Assembly: GCA_043720395.1 (NCBI GenBank) | Contig: JAYSSR010000080.1 | Span: 1 to 64,000 of the forward strand | From: JANOYY01 sp043720395 | GTDB lineage: Bacteria > Actinomycetota > Acidimicrobiia > Acidimicrobiales > JANYDT01 | Reading direction: 5' to 3' | DNA: 64,000 bases | Shown: one piece after another, positions 7,896-15,969 of the stretch | Layout of the letters: each line of letters begins with the position of its first letter | Position numbering within the stretch: position 1 is the first letter of the stretch | Notes under the pieces: model-generated | What the model was told of the DNA's origin: nothing | Databases searched by the model: none | What the model saw: only the letters and a program-made list of their open reading frames with translations | Translations under genes and position numbers: made by a program

Positions 7896-9524
7896 ATGGT
7901 TGTGGCGAGCGACGTTCTCCGCGACCTCGGAAGCGCGCGTCGCCGGAACCGATTGAGCGGCATCCACTGGGCCGACGCCGTGTACCGGGTGTATGTCCTT
8001 GCGGTCGGCGTCGGCGGAATCGCGTGGTGGGTCGCAACGATGTTCGGAAGTCGGCGGATCAAGGAATCTCAGTACGTCGCCTTCGAGGACCGGACTTCGC
8101 AGGTGGTCGGTCTTGTGCTGGCATGCGTCGTGCTGCTCGCCACCCGGTCCGGCTTGCGTGGCGGTCCGCTCGCGATCGAGTCCGCGGAACTCACGCACGT
8201 CCTGATGTCACCGGTCGATCGTCGACGCTCGCTCACTCACTCGATCGTGCAGCAGTACCGGCGCGGGGCCTATCTCGGAACGATCGCCGGTGGGATCGCA
8301 GGTCGGCTGATGGTCCCGTTCGTCGTCGGCAACCGTGTCGTTTGGACGCTGACCGGCGCATTCGTAGGCGCACTTATGGGTTTGCTCTGGATGAGTGTCG
8401 CGATGAATGTGAGCGGACGCCACCTGTCGAAGTGCTGGCAGCTGCTCGGTGGTGCGCTCATCGTTTGGAGCGCGTTTGATCTGCGCGCAGATGAACTATG
8501 GAGTCCCCAGTCCCGACTTGGGCGCGCATTCTGCTTCCCATTGCGGAACTGGCGGGGGAGCGCGCTGACGACGTTCCCACGTCGTTCGCGGTTCACGGTG
8601 CTTGCCGAGCCACCCCTCGCCGGTACCGCGCTGGCGGTCCTCGCTGTGGGCGTCGCCCTGTTGGGCCTCCGCGGCTGTGCAGGTCTGCGCATCGAGCAAG
8701 CGGAACGTCGTGCCGCCCTCGTGAGCCAGCTCCGCTTTGCCGTGACCACGCAAGACCTTCGTTCGGTCTTGCTGCTGCGGCGTCAGTTGGGATCCGAGCA
8801 CCTCCGGAACCGCCCGCGCTTTCGTGTCAAAGGGCGGCCCGGACCAGAGGCCGCCGTTATCGTGCGCGGCCTCCGAAGTGTCGCTCGCTGGCCGACGAGT
8901 CGGTTCGTGCGCATCGCAGTCATGGCGATCCTTTCGGGTGTCGCCGCTCGCGTTGCCTTGGAAGGGACGCTGCCCCTCGTCGCGGTCCCCGGACTGCTCG
9001 CCTTTGTCGCAGGTCTCGACGCGATCGAGGCGTTGTCGCAAGACGCCGACCATCCCGGTCTGCTGTCGTCGTACCCCCGTCATCGCGGCCGACTCGCGAA
9101 TCGCCAGGTCATCGTGCCCGCATGCGTCCTCGCCATCGCAGGTCTGCTGGGAGCTCTCGCCGGTTGGCTCGCGGGGCCCATCGCCCATGGCGGGTTCCCG
9201 GTTGGCGTGCTCGGTTTCGGCGCGCTCCTCGGTCTTGCTTGGGGAGCGGTCGGTGCCATCGCGGCTGCGGTGAGCGTCGCGATCGGGCCGCCGTCGATGA
9301 CCCTCATGCTTCAGACGCCGGAGATGGCATTTGCCAGATCCCTCGCTGCGCCCGGCGTTGCGGCGCTCGGTTTGACCGCACCGCTCCTGCTCGCGCACTC
9401 TGCGGCAAGCCACCAAGAACCGGCCGGACCACCGTTCATCCGGGGTCTGGTCCTCACAGTGTTCGTGACGTATGCCGCGCTCAGCATTCTCACGAGCGGT
9501 GGCATCCGCGAACCGGCAAACTGA
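7896..9524 (+). CDS. ABC exporter membrane protein (DUF6297-like)
   Basis: 542 residues with roughly ten hydrophobic segments, including VYVLAVGVGGIAWWVATMF near residue 35, VGLVLACVVLLA, WTLTGAFVGALMGLLWMSVA, and several in the last third. A soluble loop rich in Arg (about 230-320) lies in the middle. It is translationally close to the ATPase gene (two-base gap) and is presumably its permease. The assignment to the DUF6297 group is a recollection from general pattern, not a search. Confidence 0.7.
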   Translation: MVVASDVLRDLGSARRRNRLSGIHWADAVYRVYVLAVGVGGIAWWVATMFGSRRIKESQYVAFEDRTSQVVGLVLACVVLLATRSGLRGGPLAIESAELTHVLMSPVDRRRSLTHSIVQQYRRGAYLGTIAGGIAGRLMVPFVVGNRVVWTLTGAFVGALMGLLWMSVAMNVSGRHLSKCWQLLGGALIVWSAFDLRADELWSPQSRLGRAFCFPLRNWRGSALTTFPRRSRFTVLAEPPLAGTALAVLAVGVALLGLRGCAGLRIEQAERRAALVSQLRFAVTTQDLRSVLLLRRQLGSEHLRNRPRFRVKGRPGPEAAVIVRGLRSVARWPTSRFVRIAVMAILSGVAARVALEGTLPLVAVPGLLAFVAGLDAIEALSQDADHPGLLSSYPRHRGRLANRQVIVPACVLAIAGLLGALAGWLAGPIAHGGFPVGVLGFGALLGLAWGAVGAIAAAVSVAIGPPSMTLMLQTPEMAFARSLAAPGVAALGLTAPLLLAHSAASHQEPAGPPFIRGLVLTVFVTYAALSILTSGGIREPAN

Positions 9525-9599
9525 TTTGCCTGCGTCGTAACTTCACCCTTGCAACCACGTGCAGTCAGCGCGCGTAACTCCTGGCCGTAGGATTCGGCA

Positions 9600-10994
9600 G
9601 TGCTCCTACGCCTCGAAGTCGACGGGTTCAAGAACCTGGTCCAATTCGACGTGTCATTCGGGCCGTTCAATTGCATCGCCGGCGAGAACGGCGTCGGGAA
9701 GTCGAACGTCTTCGACGCGATCGAATTCCTTTCGCTGCTTGCAGATCGTTCGCTCGTGGAGGCGGCGCAGGAGGTTCGCTCGACGCGTAAGGACAGCGTC
9801 GGTGAACCCGAGCACCTCCTGAGCGCAGGATTCTCACGGCCGGTGATGCGATTTGCCGCTGAGATGGTCGTTCCGAACGAGGTTGTCGATGACTTCGGAA
9901 CGAAAGTGAAGCCAGCGATCACGCTCCTTCGGTACGAGGTTGGGATCGGCTACGAACGTCCATCGGGCTCATCACGTCACGGTCGGCTCGTCGTCGTAAG
10001 CGAGGAACTCCGACACATCAACCGAGGGGACGCGCACAAGCACCTTCGGTTCCCGCTCTCCGTCGGGGACTTCCGAAACGTGATTGTCGTCGGTGAGCGT
10101 CGGGGAGGCGCTTTCATCTCAACGGAATCGGGCAACGACCGAATCACGGTCCACCAAGATGGGGGCAGCCGAGGACGGCCGCGAAGGGCGCTCCCGACTC
10201 GCGCCTCAACGACAGTCGTCAGCACGATTAACAGTGCCGACGATCCAACCATTCTGGCAGCGCGACGCGAGATGCAATCCTGGCGCAGACTTGCGCTTGA
10301 ACCGTCGGCGCTACGAGCGCCTGATCGGTATCTTGACCCGCAGATTCTTGGCAGCGACGGACGGCACCTGGCCGCTGCGCTCTATCGGATTGCGAATGGC
10401 CGCGCAGACGGCACTCCCTCCGATGTGTATGCGCGCATAGCAAATCGCGTTTCTGGCCTCGCAGGCATCGACATCCGAAGGCTTGAGGTCGAGCCGGACG
10501 ACACTCGCGAACTACTGAGCATCGTCGTTACCGATGGACAAGGGCGCACGCTGCCTGCAAGGGCGCTATCGGAAGGAACCCTCCGGTATCTCGCGCTCTG
10601 TGTCCTTTTGGAAGACCCCGACATGACCGGCCTCATAACGATGGAAGAACCCGAGAACGGGATCCATCCCGCAAACCTCGATGAAGTCGTCCGCTTGGTC
10701 CGCGACCTCGCCGTTGATCCGATGCAGTCACCAGGACCTGACAACCCGCTCCGACAGGTCATTGTCAACACCCATTCGCCCGCAGTCGTGCAGTTGGTCG
10801 GCGAAGACGATCTCCTCGTAGCCCGTGATCATCGCGTCGCTTTCGGCAATGGGACGCTGCGGGCGTTGCGTCTACAAGGCATGCAGAAGACGTGGCGATC
10901 GAACGAGCACGATCCGGGTGCCACCCGCGCAGACCTGTTGCCGTACTTGGCCGCTCCGCTTGGAAGCCAGATCTCCCTTTTCGATGTTGCATGA
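9600..10994 (+). CDS. AAA (OLD/AAA15-21 type) ATPase, partner of the DUF4276 protein
   Basis: The 464-residue protein is an SMC/ABC-like ATPase of the kind paired with TOPRIM nucleases. The N-terminus LRLEVDGFKNL leads into Walker A GENGVGKSN (about residues 29-37). Near the C-terminus are the signature ALSEGTLRYLAL, Walker B LITMEEPENGIHP and VNTHSPAVV. GTG 9600 is preceded by TAGGAT (9588-9593) at six bases, so a leaderless mRNA is likely. The stop overlaps the next start as ATGA. The two genes look like a phage-defence or DNA-repair module (inference). Confidence 0.85.
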   Translation: MLLRLEVDGFKNLVQFDVSFGPFNCIAGENGVGKSNVFDAIEFLSLLADRSLVEAAQEVRSTRKDSVGEPEHLLSAGFSRPVMRFAAEMVVPNEVVDDFGTKVKPAITLLRYEVGIGYERPSGSSRHGRLVVVSEELRHINRGDAHKHLRFPLSVGDFRNVIVVGERRGGAFISTESGNDRITVHQDGGSRGRPRRALPTRASTTVVSTINSADDPTILAARREMQSWRRLALEPSALRAPDRYLDPQILGSDGRHLAAALYRIANGRADGTPSDVYARIANRVSGLAGIDIRRLEVEPDDTRELLSIVVTDGQGRTLPARALSEGTLRYLALCVLLEDPDMTGLITMEEPENGIHPANLDEVVRLVRDLAVDPMQSPGPDNPLRQVIVNTHSPAVVQLVGEDDLLVARDHRVAFGNGTLRALRLQGMQKTWRSNEHDPGATRADLLPYLAAPLGSQISLFDVA

Positions 10995-11620
10995 CCTACC
11001 GAGGTCTGCTCCTTTCAGACGGGCCGTCCGACGGTCCGCTTGCCCGGCATCTCGAACGGTTGGCGGCTGACCTTGGAGGTGACTTGTCGGTGTCGTGGGT
11101 CGACACTCGGTCGGCCAATGTCGGGTCGACCGTCGCCGCTCGTATGAAATTCCTGTTGGGGCTGGCTGCGAACCCGGACATCCTCTTCGTCCACCGTGAC
11201 GCGGAGGGTCAAAATCCATTGTTGCGTTTCGAAGAGATTGCGTCGGGTGCGACTACTGCGGGAGTGCCGTGGCCAGTTGTGCCAATCGTCCCGATTCGAA
11301 TGACGGAGGCTTGGCTGCTTCTCGATGAGTCAGCGATCAGAAGTGTTGCCGGTAGGCCCACGGGCCGAACGCCGTTGCAGTTGCCGACTCTCCGGGAAGC
11401 AGAGCGTCTCGCCGATCCGAAGCGGCGACTGACGGAGGTGTTGCTCGCGGCGAGCGAAACGACGGGACGTCGTGGCCACCAGTTCAAGCGAGACTTCGAC
11501 CGGCACCGGGCATTGCTGATCGAACGGTTGGATACGGCTGGACCCGTTAGCCAGCTCTCGGCGTGGCAGCGTCTTCGAGCCGACATTGCGACTGCACTTG
11601 CTGCGCTTCCGGCACGCTAA
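10991..11620 (+). CDS. DUF4276-family (TOPRIM-like) protein
   Basis: 209 residues, translationally coupled to the upstream ATPase by a 4-bp ATGA overlap. The layout matches DUF4276: an N-terminal acidic loop (SDGPSDGPLARHLERL), a second acidic strand (ILFVHRDAEGQ) and the family hallmark PIRMTEAWLLLDESAIRSV. In classical TOPRIM proteins the first loop has a Glu; here it is Asp, which might alter metal binding. Nuclease activity is inferred from the fold, not shown. Confidence 0.75.
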   Translation: MTYRGLLLSDGPSDGPLARHLERLAADLGGDLSVSWVDTRSANVGSTVAARMKFLLGLAANPDILFVHRDAEGQNPLLRFEEIASGATTAGVPWPVVPIVPIRMTEAWLLLDESAIRSVAGRPTGRTPLQLPTLREAERLADPKRRLTEVLLAASETTGRRGHQFKRDFDRHRALLIERLDTAGPVSQLSAWQRLRADIATALAALPAR

Positions 11621-11722
11621 CAACCGGCACAGCGAGGTATTGCACGAATCACCGCGCGGTTGACCGCTGCGCCAGCCGGACGAAGAAGGCAACATCGAGG
11701 CTCCCTAGGAGAGGAGCCGAAC

Positions 11723-12184
11723 ATGGTGGCGTGGCAGCCCAACTGGAATGACGTTGATTTCGATTTCTACGGTGCTGAGGACGGCATCGATCGAGCGCGT
11801 CGGTGTCGACGGGTGCTTGAAGACCGGGACCACGTCGTGGCACTCCCGCTCAACGAAGCGAGAAGGGAGTGGCGCGGAACGAAGCGCGTCGCCTTCGACG
11901 AGGAGGAGGACCGCCTCACCCGCCGTACCCACGCACTGATTGACGCCCTCGCGATGGCCGAGTATCGCGTGCGGGTCGAGATCGACGAGGCACGTGGGGA
12001 ACAGGCGCAACGCGTCGCCGACCGAGCCAGGTACTACGAGGAAGTCCGCGCCGCGGAAGCGCTGGCGCGTGCCCGAGCAGAAGAGGCGGCGAGGACGGCG
12101 GCCGAAGCGGCGGCTCGAGCGGTGCCGGTCGGAACGACGACCACGACCACGGCGCCTCCGGTCATGTCAGAGGTTCCGTACTGA
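11723..12184 (+). CDS. Hypothetical coiled-coil protein with Thr-rich tail
   Basis: A 153-residue product I do not recognise. ATG 11723 follows AGGAGAGGAG at a good distance. The first 75 residues are mixed (WNDVDFDFYGAEDGIDRARR), then comes a long Ala/Glu/Arg-rich helix (about 75-135) likely to form a coiled coil, then a TTTTTTAPP tail. No signal peptide or membrane span is visible. It lies 102 bases after the DUF4276 gene on the same strand, so a role with that pair is possible but unproven. Confidence 0.5.
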   Translation: MVAWQPNWNDVDFDFYGAEDGIDRARRCRRVLEDRDHVVALPLNEARREWRGTKRVAFDEEEDRLTRRTHALIDALAMAEYRVRVEIDEARGEQAQRVADRARYYEEVRAAEALARARAEEAARTAAEAAARAVPVGTTTTTTAPPVMSEVPY

Positions 12185-12212
12185 GTGTCTCAGCCGACGC
12201 CACCCGAGCACG

Positions 12213-13022
12213 TCAGCTCACGGTAAAGGGATACGTGCCGACCTGCTGGTCGTTCATCAGGAGCGTCACCGAGTTCTTTCCCTTAGGCCATCCGCCGGCT
12301 GGGAGGAACGAGAAGTTGCCGTCGGCAGCCTTCTTGTTCTCCCGGATGGTGAGGCTCCGGGTGCCTTCGGGGTCGACCTTCGACCCGACGGTCCACGACG
12401 CTTCTACCCAGGTGTCAATACCGACGTCGGCGGTGAACCGGAGGAACACCTTGCCAGCGGCTGGAAACACCTTTGACTCCGGTCCGTCAACGGCGTTCGC
12501 CAGGAACGTCCGGTTGACCCGAGAGGGGATCGCTGTCTTCGGTGGGACGACCTCGAATGGGTAACGCCCTGCCGATTCCCCGTTGACCGTAACGCCAACG
12601 GCAAAGGTTTTTCCGATCGGTAGACCATCGGGACCGGGGGTGAAGTTGAACTTCACGAAGGTGTCCTCGCCGAACGAGAACAACACACCCTTATTGACCG
12701 AGGCCAGATCGACCGACGCCTTGCCGATCTCCTCGCCGCGGAACTGCCATGTGCTCTCGACCTTTCCTGACTTCGGGCGTCCCTTGATCCGCAAGAGCAG
12801 GAACACCGTCTCGTTCTTCAGGAACCGTGTGGTCTCGCCCTTGGCCTTGAAGTCCGACGTGACCTCGCGGGCGAACGTCGCCTTCTTAATGGTCACGCCC
12901 TTTGCCGACGCGGTGCCGGGCATCGTAAGGAGAGCGACGGCTGCGGCAAGTGCGAGAACTCCGGAGAGCATGCGCCCCCAGCGCGACGTTCGGGTGGGCC
13001 GGGACGTGGGCAAATTGCGCAT
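12213..13022 (-). CDS. Secreted protein of unknown function
   Basis: 269 residues from ATG 13022; an in-frame ATG at 13067 would add 15 residues. The N-terminus has a signal peptide (GRMLSGVLALAAAVALLTMPGTASA). The mature part contains two beta-rich halves with similar phrases: VESTWQFRGEEIGKASVDL with VNGESAGRYPFEVV, and VEASWTVGSKV with MNDQQVGTYPFTVS at the C-terminus. It is therefore probably a tandem duplication of one domain. No catalytic residues are recognisable. Confidence 0.7.
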   Translation of the reverse strand: MRNLPTSRPTRTSRWGRMLSGVLALAAAVALLTMPGTASAKGVTIKKATFAREVTSDFKAKGETTRFLKNETVFLLLRIKGRPKSGKVESTWQFRGEEIGKASVDLASVNKGVLFSFGEDTFVKFNFTPGPDGLPIGKTFAVGVTVNGESAGRYPFEVVPPKTAIPSRVNRTFLANAVDGPESKVFPAAGKVFLRFTADVGIDTWVEASWTVGSKVDPEGTRSLTIRENKKAADGNFSFLPAGGWPKGKNSVTLLMNDQQVGTYPFTVS

Positions 13023-13137
13023 GTTGGGATCTTCGCAGGTGCCGACGCCGACGGCAATGTCGCCCACTTGTCACCGTGGGATCGTTCCCATGCCACCGAA
13101 ATGGCCGTAGTGGGAGACATTGACGGCTCCACTCAGC

Positions 13138-14271
13138 TCAGGCGAGTTGCTCCACAACGTGGTCGATGCAGCTCGTAAGCGCGCGTACATCGTCGGGGTC
13201 GATGCTTGGGAACATGGCGATACGCAGCTGGTTGCGTCCGAGCTTGCGGTAGCTGTCGGTGTCGACGATGCCGTTCGCCCGCAACACGGCGCTCACGGTG
13301 TTGGCGTCGACGCTATCGAGGTCGATCGTGCCGACCACGTTGGACCGGTCCTCGGGACGAGCCACGAACGGCATCGCATACGACGAGGCGGTCGCCCAGC
13401 CATACAGGTGCGCGGCCGACTCGGCGCTGCGGGCTGACGCGAACGCAAGGCCGCCGTTGGAGTTCATCCAGTCGACCTGCTCGGCGAACAGGAAGATCGT
13501 GGCGAGTGCCGGTGTGTTGTACGTCTGGTCCTTCGTGGAGTTATCGAGGGCAATCGACAGGTCCATCGACGCCGGCATCCATCGGCCCGACGCCTTGATG
13601 CGAGCGATTCGATCGAGTGCCGCAGGCGAGCAGATCGCGGACCAGAGTCCGCCGTCGGACGAGAAGCATTTCTGCGGAGCGAAGTAATAGCAGTCGAACT
13701 GCGATGCGTTCACGGGAAGTCCGCCCGCTGCTGATGTCGCGTCGACGAGTACGAGCTGGTCGTCTGCTGCGGTCGTTCCCGCAGGACGCTCGATCGACAT
13801 CGCTACGCCGGTCGACGTTTCGTTGTGTGTGAGGCAGTACGCGTCGACGCCCTCCTCGGCAATCGCGATCGGGCGAGTGCCGGGTGCCGACTCGATGACG
13901 GTCGGTTGCCCGAGGTGTGGTGCCGAGGCGACAGCCTCCGCGAACTTCGACGAGAACTCGCCGAACACGAGATGCTGTGAGCGATCCTGCACGAGCCCGA
14001 ACGTCGCAATGTCCCAGAACGCTGTGGACCCACCGTTGCCGAGGATGACCTCGTAGCCGTCCGGAAGGGAGAACAACTCGCGCAGCCCGGCGCGCAGACG
14101 TCCCACCTGATTCTTCACGGTGGCCTGGCGGTGGCTCGTGCCGAGGTAGGTCTGGCTGACGGCGGCCAGCGCGTCGATGGCTTCAGGCCGGATCTTCGAC
14201 GGACCACAGCCGAACCGCCCGTCAATCGGGAGAAGGTCGGCAGGGATGTGGATGTCGGGCGTTGCAGGCAC
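13138..14271 (-). CDS. serC: Phosphoserine aminotransferase
   Basis: 377 residues; converts 3-phosphohydroxypyruvate to phosphoserine with PLP, the second step of serine synthesis. It follows the mycobacterial SerC type: DGRFGCGPSKIRPEA at the start, GTSHRQ, ILGNGGSTAFWD, the PLP lysine in YYFAPQKCFSSDGG, NQTYNTPA-like DQTYNTPALAT and YRKLGRNQLRIAMFP. GTG 14271 is chosen because it gives the family N-terminus and has TAGGAT (14280-14285) eight bases upstream. serA, the preceding step, lies 1.7 kb away on the other strand. Confidence 0.93.
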   Translation of the reverse strand: MPATPDIHIPADLLPIDGRFGCGPSKIRPEAIDALAAVSQTYLGTSHRQATVKNQVGRLRAGLRELFSLPDGYEVILGNGGSTAFWDIATFGLVQDRSQHLVFGEFSSKFAEAVASAPHLGQPTVIESAPGTRPIAIAEEGVDAYCLTHNETSTGVAMSIERPAGTTAADDQLVLVDATSAAGGLPVNASQFDCYYFAPQKCFSSDGGLWSAICSPAALDRIARIKASGRWMPASMDLSIALDNSTKDQTYNTPALATIFLFAEQVDWMNSNGGLAFASARSAESAAHLYGWATASSYAMPFVARPEDRSNVVGTIDLDSVDANTVSAVLRANGIVDTDSYRKLGRNQLRIAMFPSIDPDDVRALTSCIDHVVEQLA

Positions 14272-14410
14272 GGCCGTGAATCCTAGGAACGACCGCCTTG
14301 TCAATCGGTCAACGTTTTCTGCATGTTCCGAGGCTCGCACGAACCCACCGGGTGGTGGGCGGGGATTGAGGGCCGGGGTGGGGGTCGCGACGTGAAAAGC
14401 TTGACGCCCT

Positions 14411-15616
14411 ATGAGTCCTATGTCACGAGTATCTGCACGCATCGGTGCCATCCAGGAGTCGGCCACGCTGGCCATTGACGCGAAGGCGAAGGCGCTCAAG
14501 GCGGCAGGTGAGCCGGTCATCGGCTTTGGTGCGGGGGAGCCGGACTTCCCGACGCCCGACCACATCGTGGAGGCGGCCATCGTGGCGGCACGCGAACCCG
14601 CGATGCACCGCTACACCCCTGCGGGCGGCTTGCCCGAACTGAAGGACGCGGTTGTCTACAAGACCAAACGCGACAGCGGCTACGTCTGCACCGCGTCGCA
14701 GGTGCTCGTCACCAACGGCGGCAAACAGGCGGTTTACAACACGTTCGCTGCGCTCTGCGACCCTGGCGACGAGGTGCTCGTCCAGGCCCCCTACTGGGTC
14801 ACCTATCCGGAGGCGATCCAGCTCGCCGGTGGCGTCCCGAAGTACGTCCACTCCGACATCAGTACGGGCTTCAAGGTCACGGTTGACCAGCTCGAAGCTG
14901 CTCGGACCGACCGCACAAAGATCCTCCTCTTCGTGTCGCCATCGAACCCAACGGGTGCCGTGTATACGGCGGCCGAAGTTTTCGCGATTGGCGAGTGGGC
15001 AGCGTCGCATGGGCTGTGGGTAGTGACCGATGAAATCTACGAGCACCTCCTCTACGGCGGTCGTGAGATCGCTTCAATCGCGTCGCTGGTGCCGTCGCTC
15101 GGCGATCGTGTCGTGATCGTGCATGGTGTCGCGAAGACATACGCGATGACGGGCTGGCGGGTGGGCTGGATGGTCGGTCCGAATGACGTGATCAAGGCCG
15201 CCACGAACCTGCAGAGCCATGCCACGAGCAACGTCAACAACATCGCTCAGCGGGCGGCGATCGCGGCACTCACCGGTGACCTGTCCGCGGTTGCGATGAT
15301 GCGCACGGCCTTCGATCGTCGGCGCGTCACAATCCAGAGATTGCTCTCTGAGGTGCCGGGGTTCGTCTGTGCCGAACCGGAGGGCGCGTTCTATGCCTTC
15401 CCGAGCGTCGAAGGGGTCATCGGTCGCGTGGTCCGTGGTACGACCGTCGACTCGTCGTTGACGCTGGCCAACCTGATCCTGGAGCACGCCAAGGTGGCGA
15501 TCGTCCCCGGTGAGGCGTTCGGTTCGCCCGGCTATGCGCGCCTGTCGTACGCGCTCGGCGACGCCGACCTCGCCGAGGGCGTCGGCCGCATCAATTCCTT
15601 GCTGCGCGAAAGCTGA
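14411..15616 (+). CDS. Class I PLP aminotransferase (aspartate aminotransferase type)
   Basis: 401 residues. Features are GFGAGEPDFPTPDHI, the substrate-loop APYWVTYPE, NPTG (SPSNPTGAVY), TDEIYEHLLY and the PLP lysine in GVAKTYAMTGWRVGW, then AFGSPGYARLSY with the substrate-binding Arg. This is the subgroup I-gamma/I-beta aspartate aminotransferase pattern, transferring amino groups between aspartate and 2-oxoglutarate; prephenate or other substrates are possible. A second ATG at 14420 is an alternative start. A 75-bp repeat follows 52 bases after the stop. Confidence 0.88.
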   Translation: MSPMSRVSARIGAIQESATLAIDAKAKALKAAGEPVIGFGAGEPDFPTPDHIVEAAIVAAREPAMHRYTPAGGLPELKDAVVYKTKRDSGYVCTASQVLVTNGGKQAVYNTFAALCDPGDEVLVQAPYWVTYPEAIQLAGGVPKYVHSDISTGFKVTVDQLEAARTDRTKILLFVSPSNPTGAVYTAAEVFAIGEWAASHGLWVVTDEIYEHLLYGGREIASIASLVPSLGDRVVIVHGVAKTYAMTGWRVGWMVGPNDVIKAATNLQSHATSNVNNIAQRAAIAALTGDLSAVAMMRTAFDRRRVTIQRLLSEVPGFVCAEPEGAFYAFPSVEGVIGRVVRGTTVDSSLTLANLILEHAKVAIVPGEAFGSPGYARLSYALGDADLAEGVGRINSLLRES

Positions 15617-15668
15617 CCTCGCAGCCGACGCGGCCAGCTGGCCTGCCCGGGCCTGGCCGTAATCTGTG

Positions 15669-15743
15669 TCGCGGTACATCCGGTGCGTTCGCGGTGCATT
15701 GAGCGCGCCCGAGTGCACCGCAAGCGAACCGGATGTACCGCGA
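15669..15743. repeat. 75-bp palindromic repeat, family R1, copy 1
   Basis: Outer arms TCGCGGTACATCCGG (15669-15683) and CCGGATGTACCGCGA (15729-15743) are perfectly complementary over 15 bases. Inner arms around GCGGTGCA (15691-15698) and TGCACCGC (15714-15721) extend the hairpin. Two more 75-bp copies lie at 17587 and 32415. All three follow the stop codon of a plus-strand gene, suggesting a terminator or mRNA-stabilising role. Confidence 0.85.
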
Positions 15744-15846
15744 GTGTGCTGAGCGCGTGGCAAAGGGTCGCCAGCCGCTACCGAATCCCGGTGACCCTTG
15801 TCACCATCGGCTGCGGGGCGAATTGCTGGACGAAACGTCTATGACC

Positions 15847-15950
15847 GAACGCCTGAGGGCCCGCAAGGAAACAGCTTGCGCGCCATCGTTCGTGAGCGCT
15901 GTGCACTTCATGGGTCTGGGAATTCGGGCGCGCGAGCAGTTACCTTCCGG
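15847..15950 (-). repeat. About 105-bp structured repeat, family R2, copy A
   Basis: Read on the minus strand it begins CGGAAGGTAACTGCTCGCGC and ends near CTTGCGGGCCCTCAGGCGTT. It matches the plus-strand copy at 38620-38724 closely outside a variable middle. GCGCGCC and GGCGCGC inside it pair, flanked by partly complementary GGAAGGTAACT and AGCTGTTTCC. It lies between the R1 repeat and serA, antisense to both neighbours. It could be a MITE-like repeat or a small structured RNA. Confidence 0.75.
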
Positions 15951-15969
15951 GCCCTAGCGTGAACGCTCC

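Noticed and set aside
7177..8037. Extension of the phosphodiesterase-fold protein by about 287 residues upstream
   Set aside because: It would overlap the divergent ABC genes entirely, and the -10 box plus GTG at 7176 explain the start.
14286..14580. Longer serC beginning at 14580
   Set aside because: It would overlap the divergent aminotransferase gene; GTG 14271 gives the family N-terminus.
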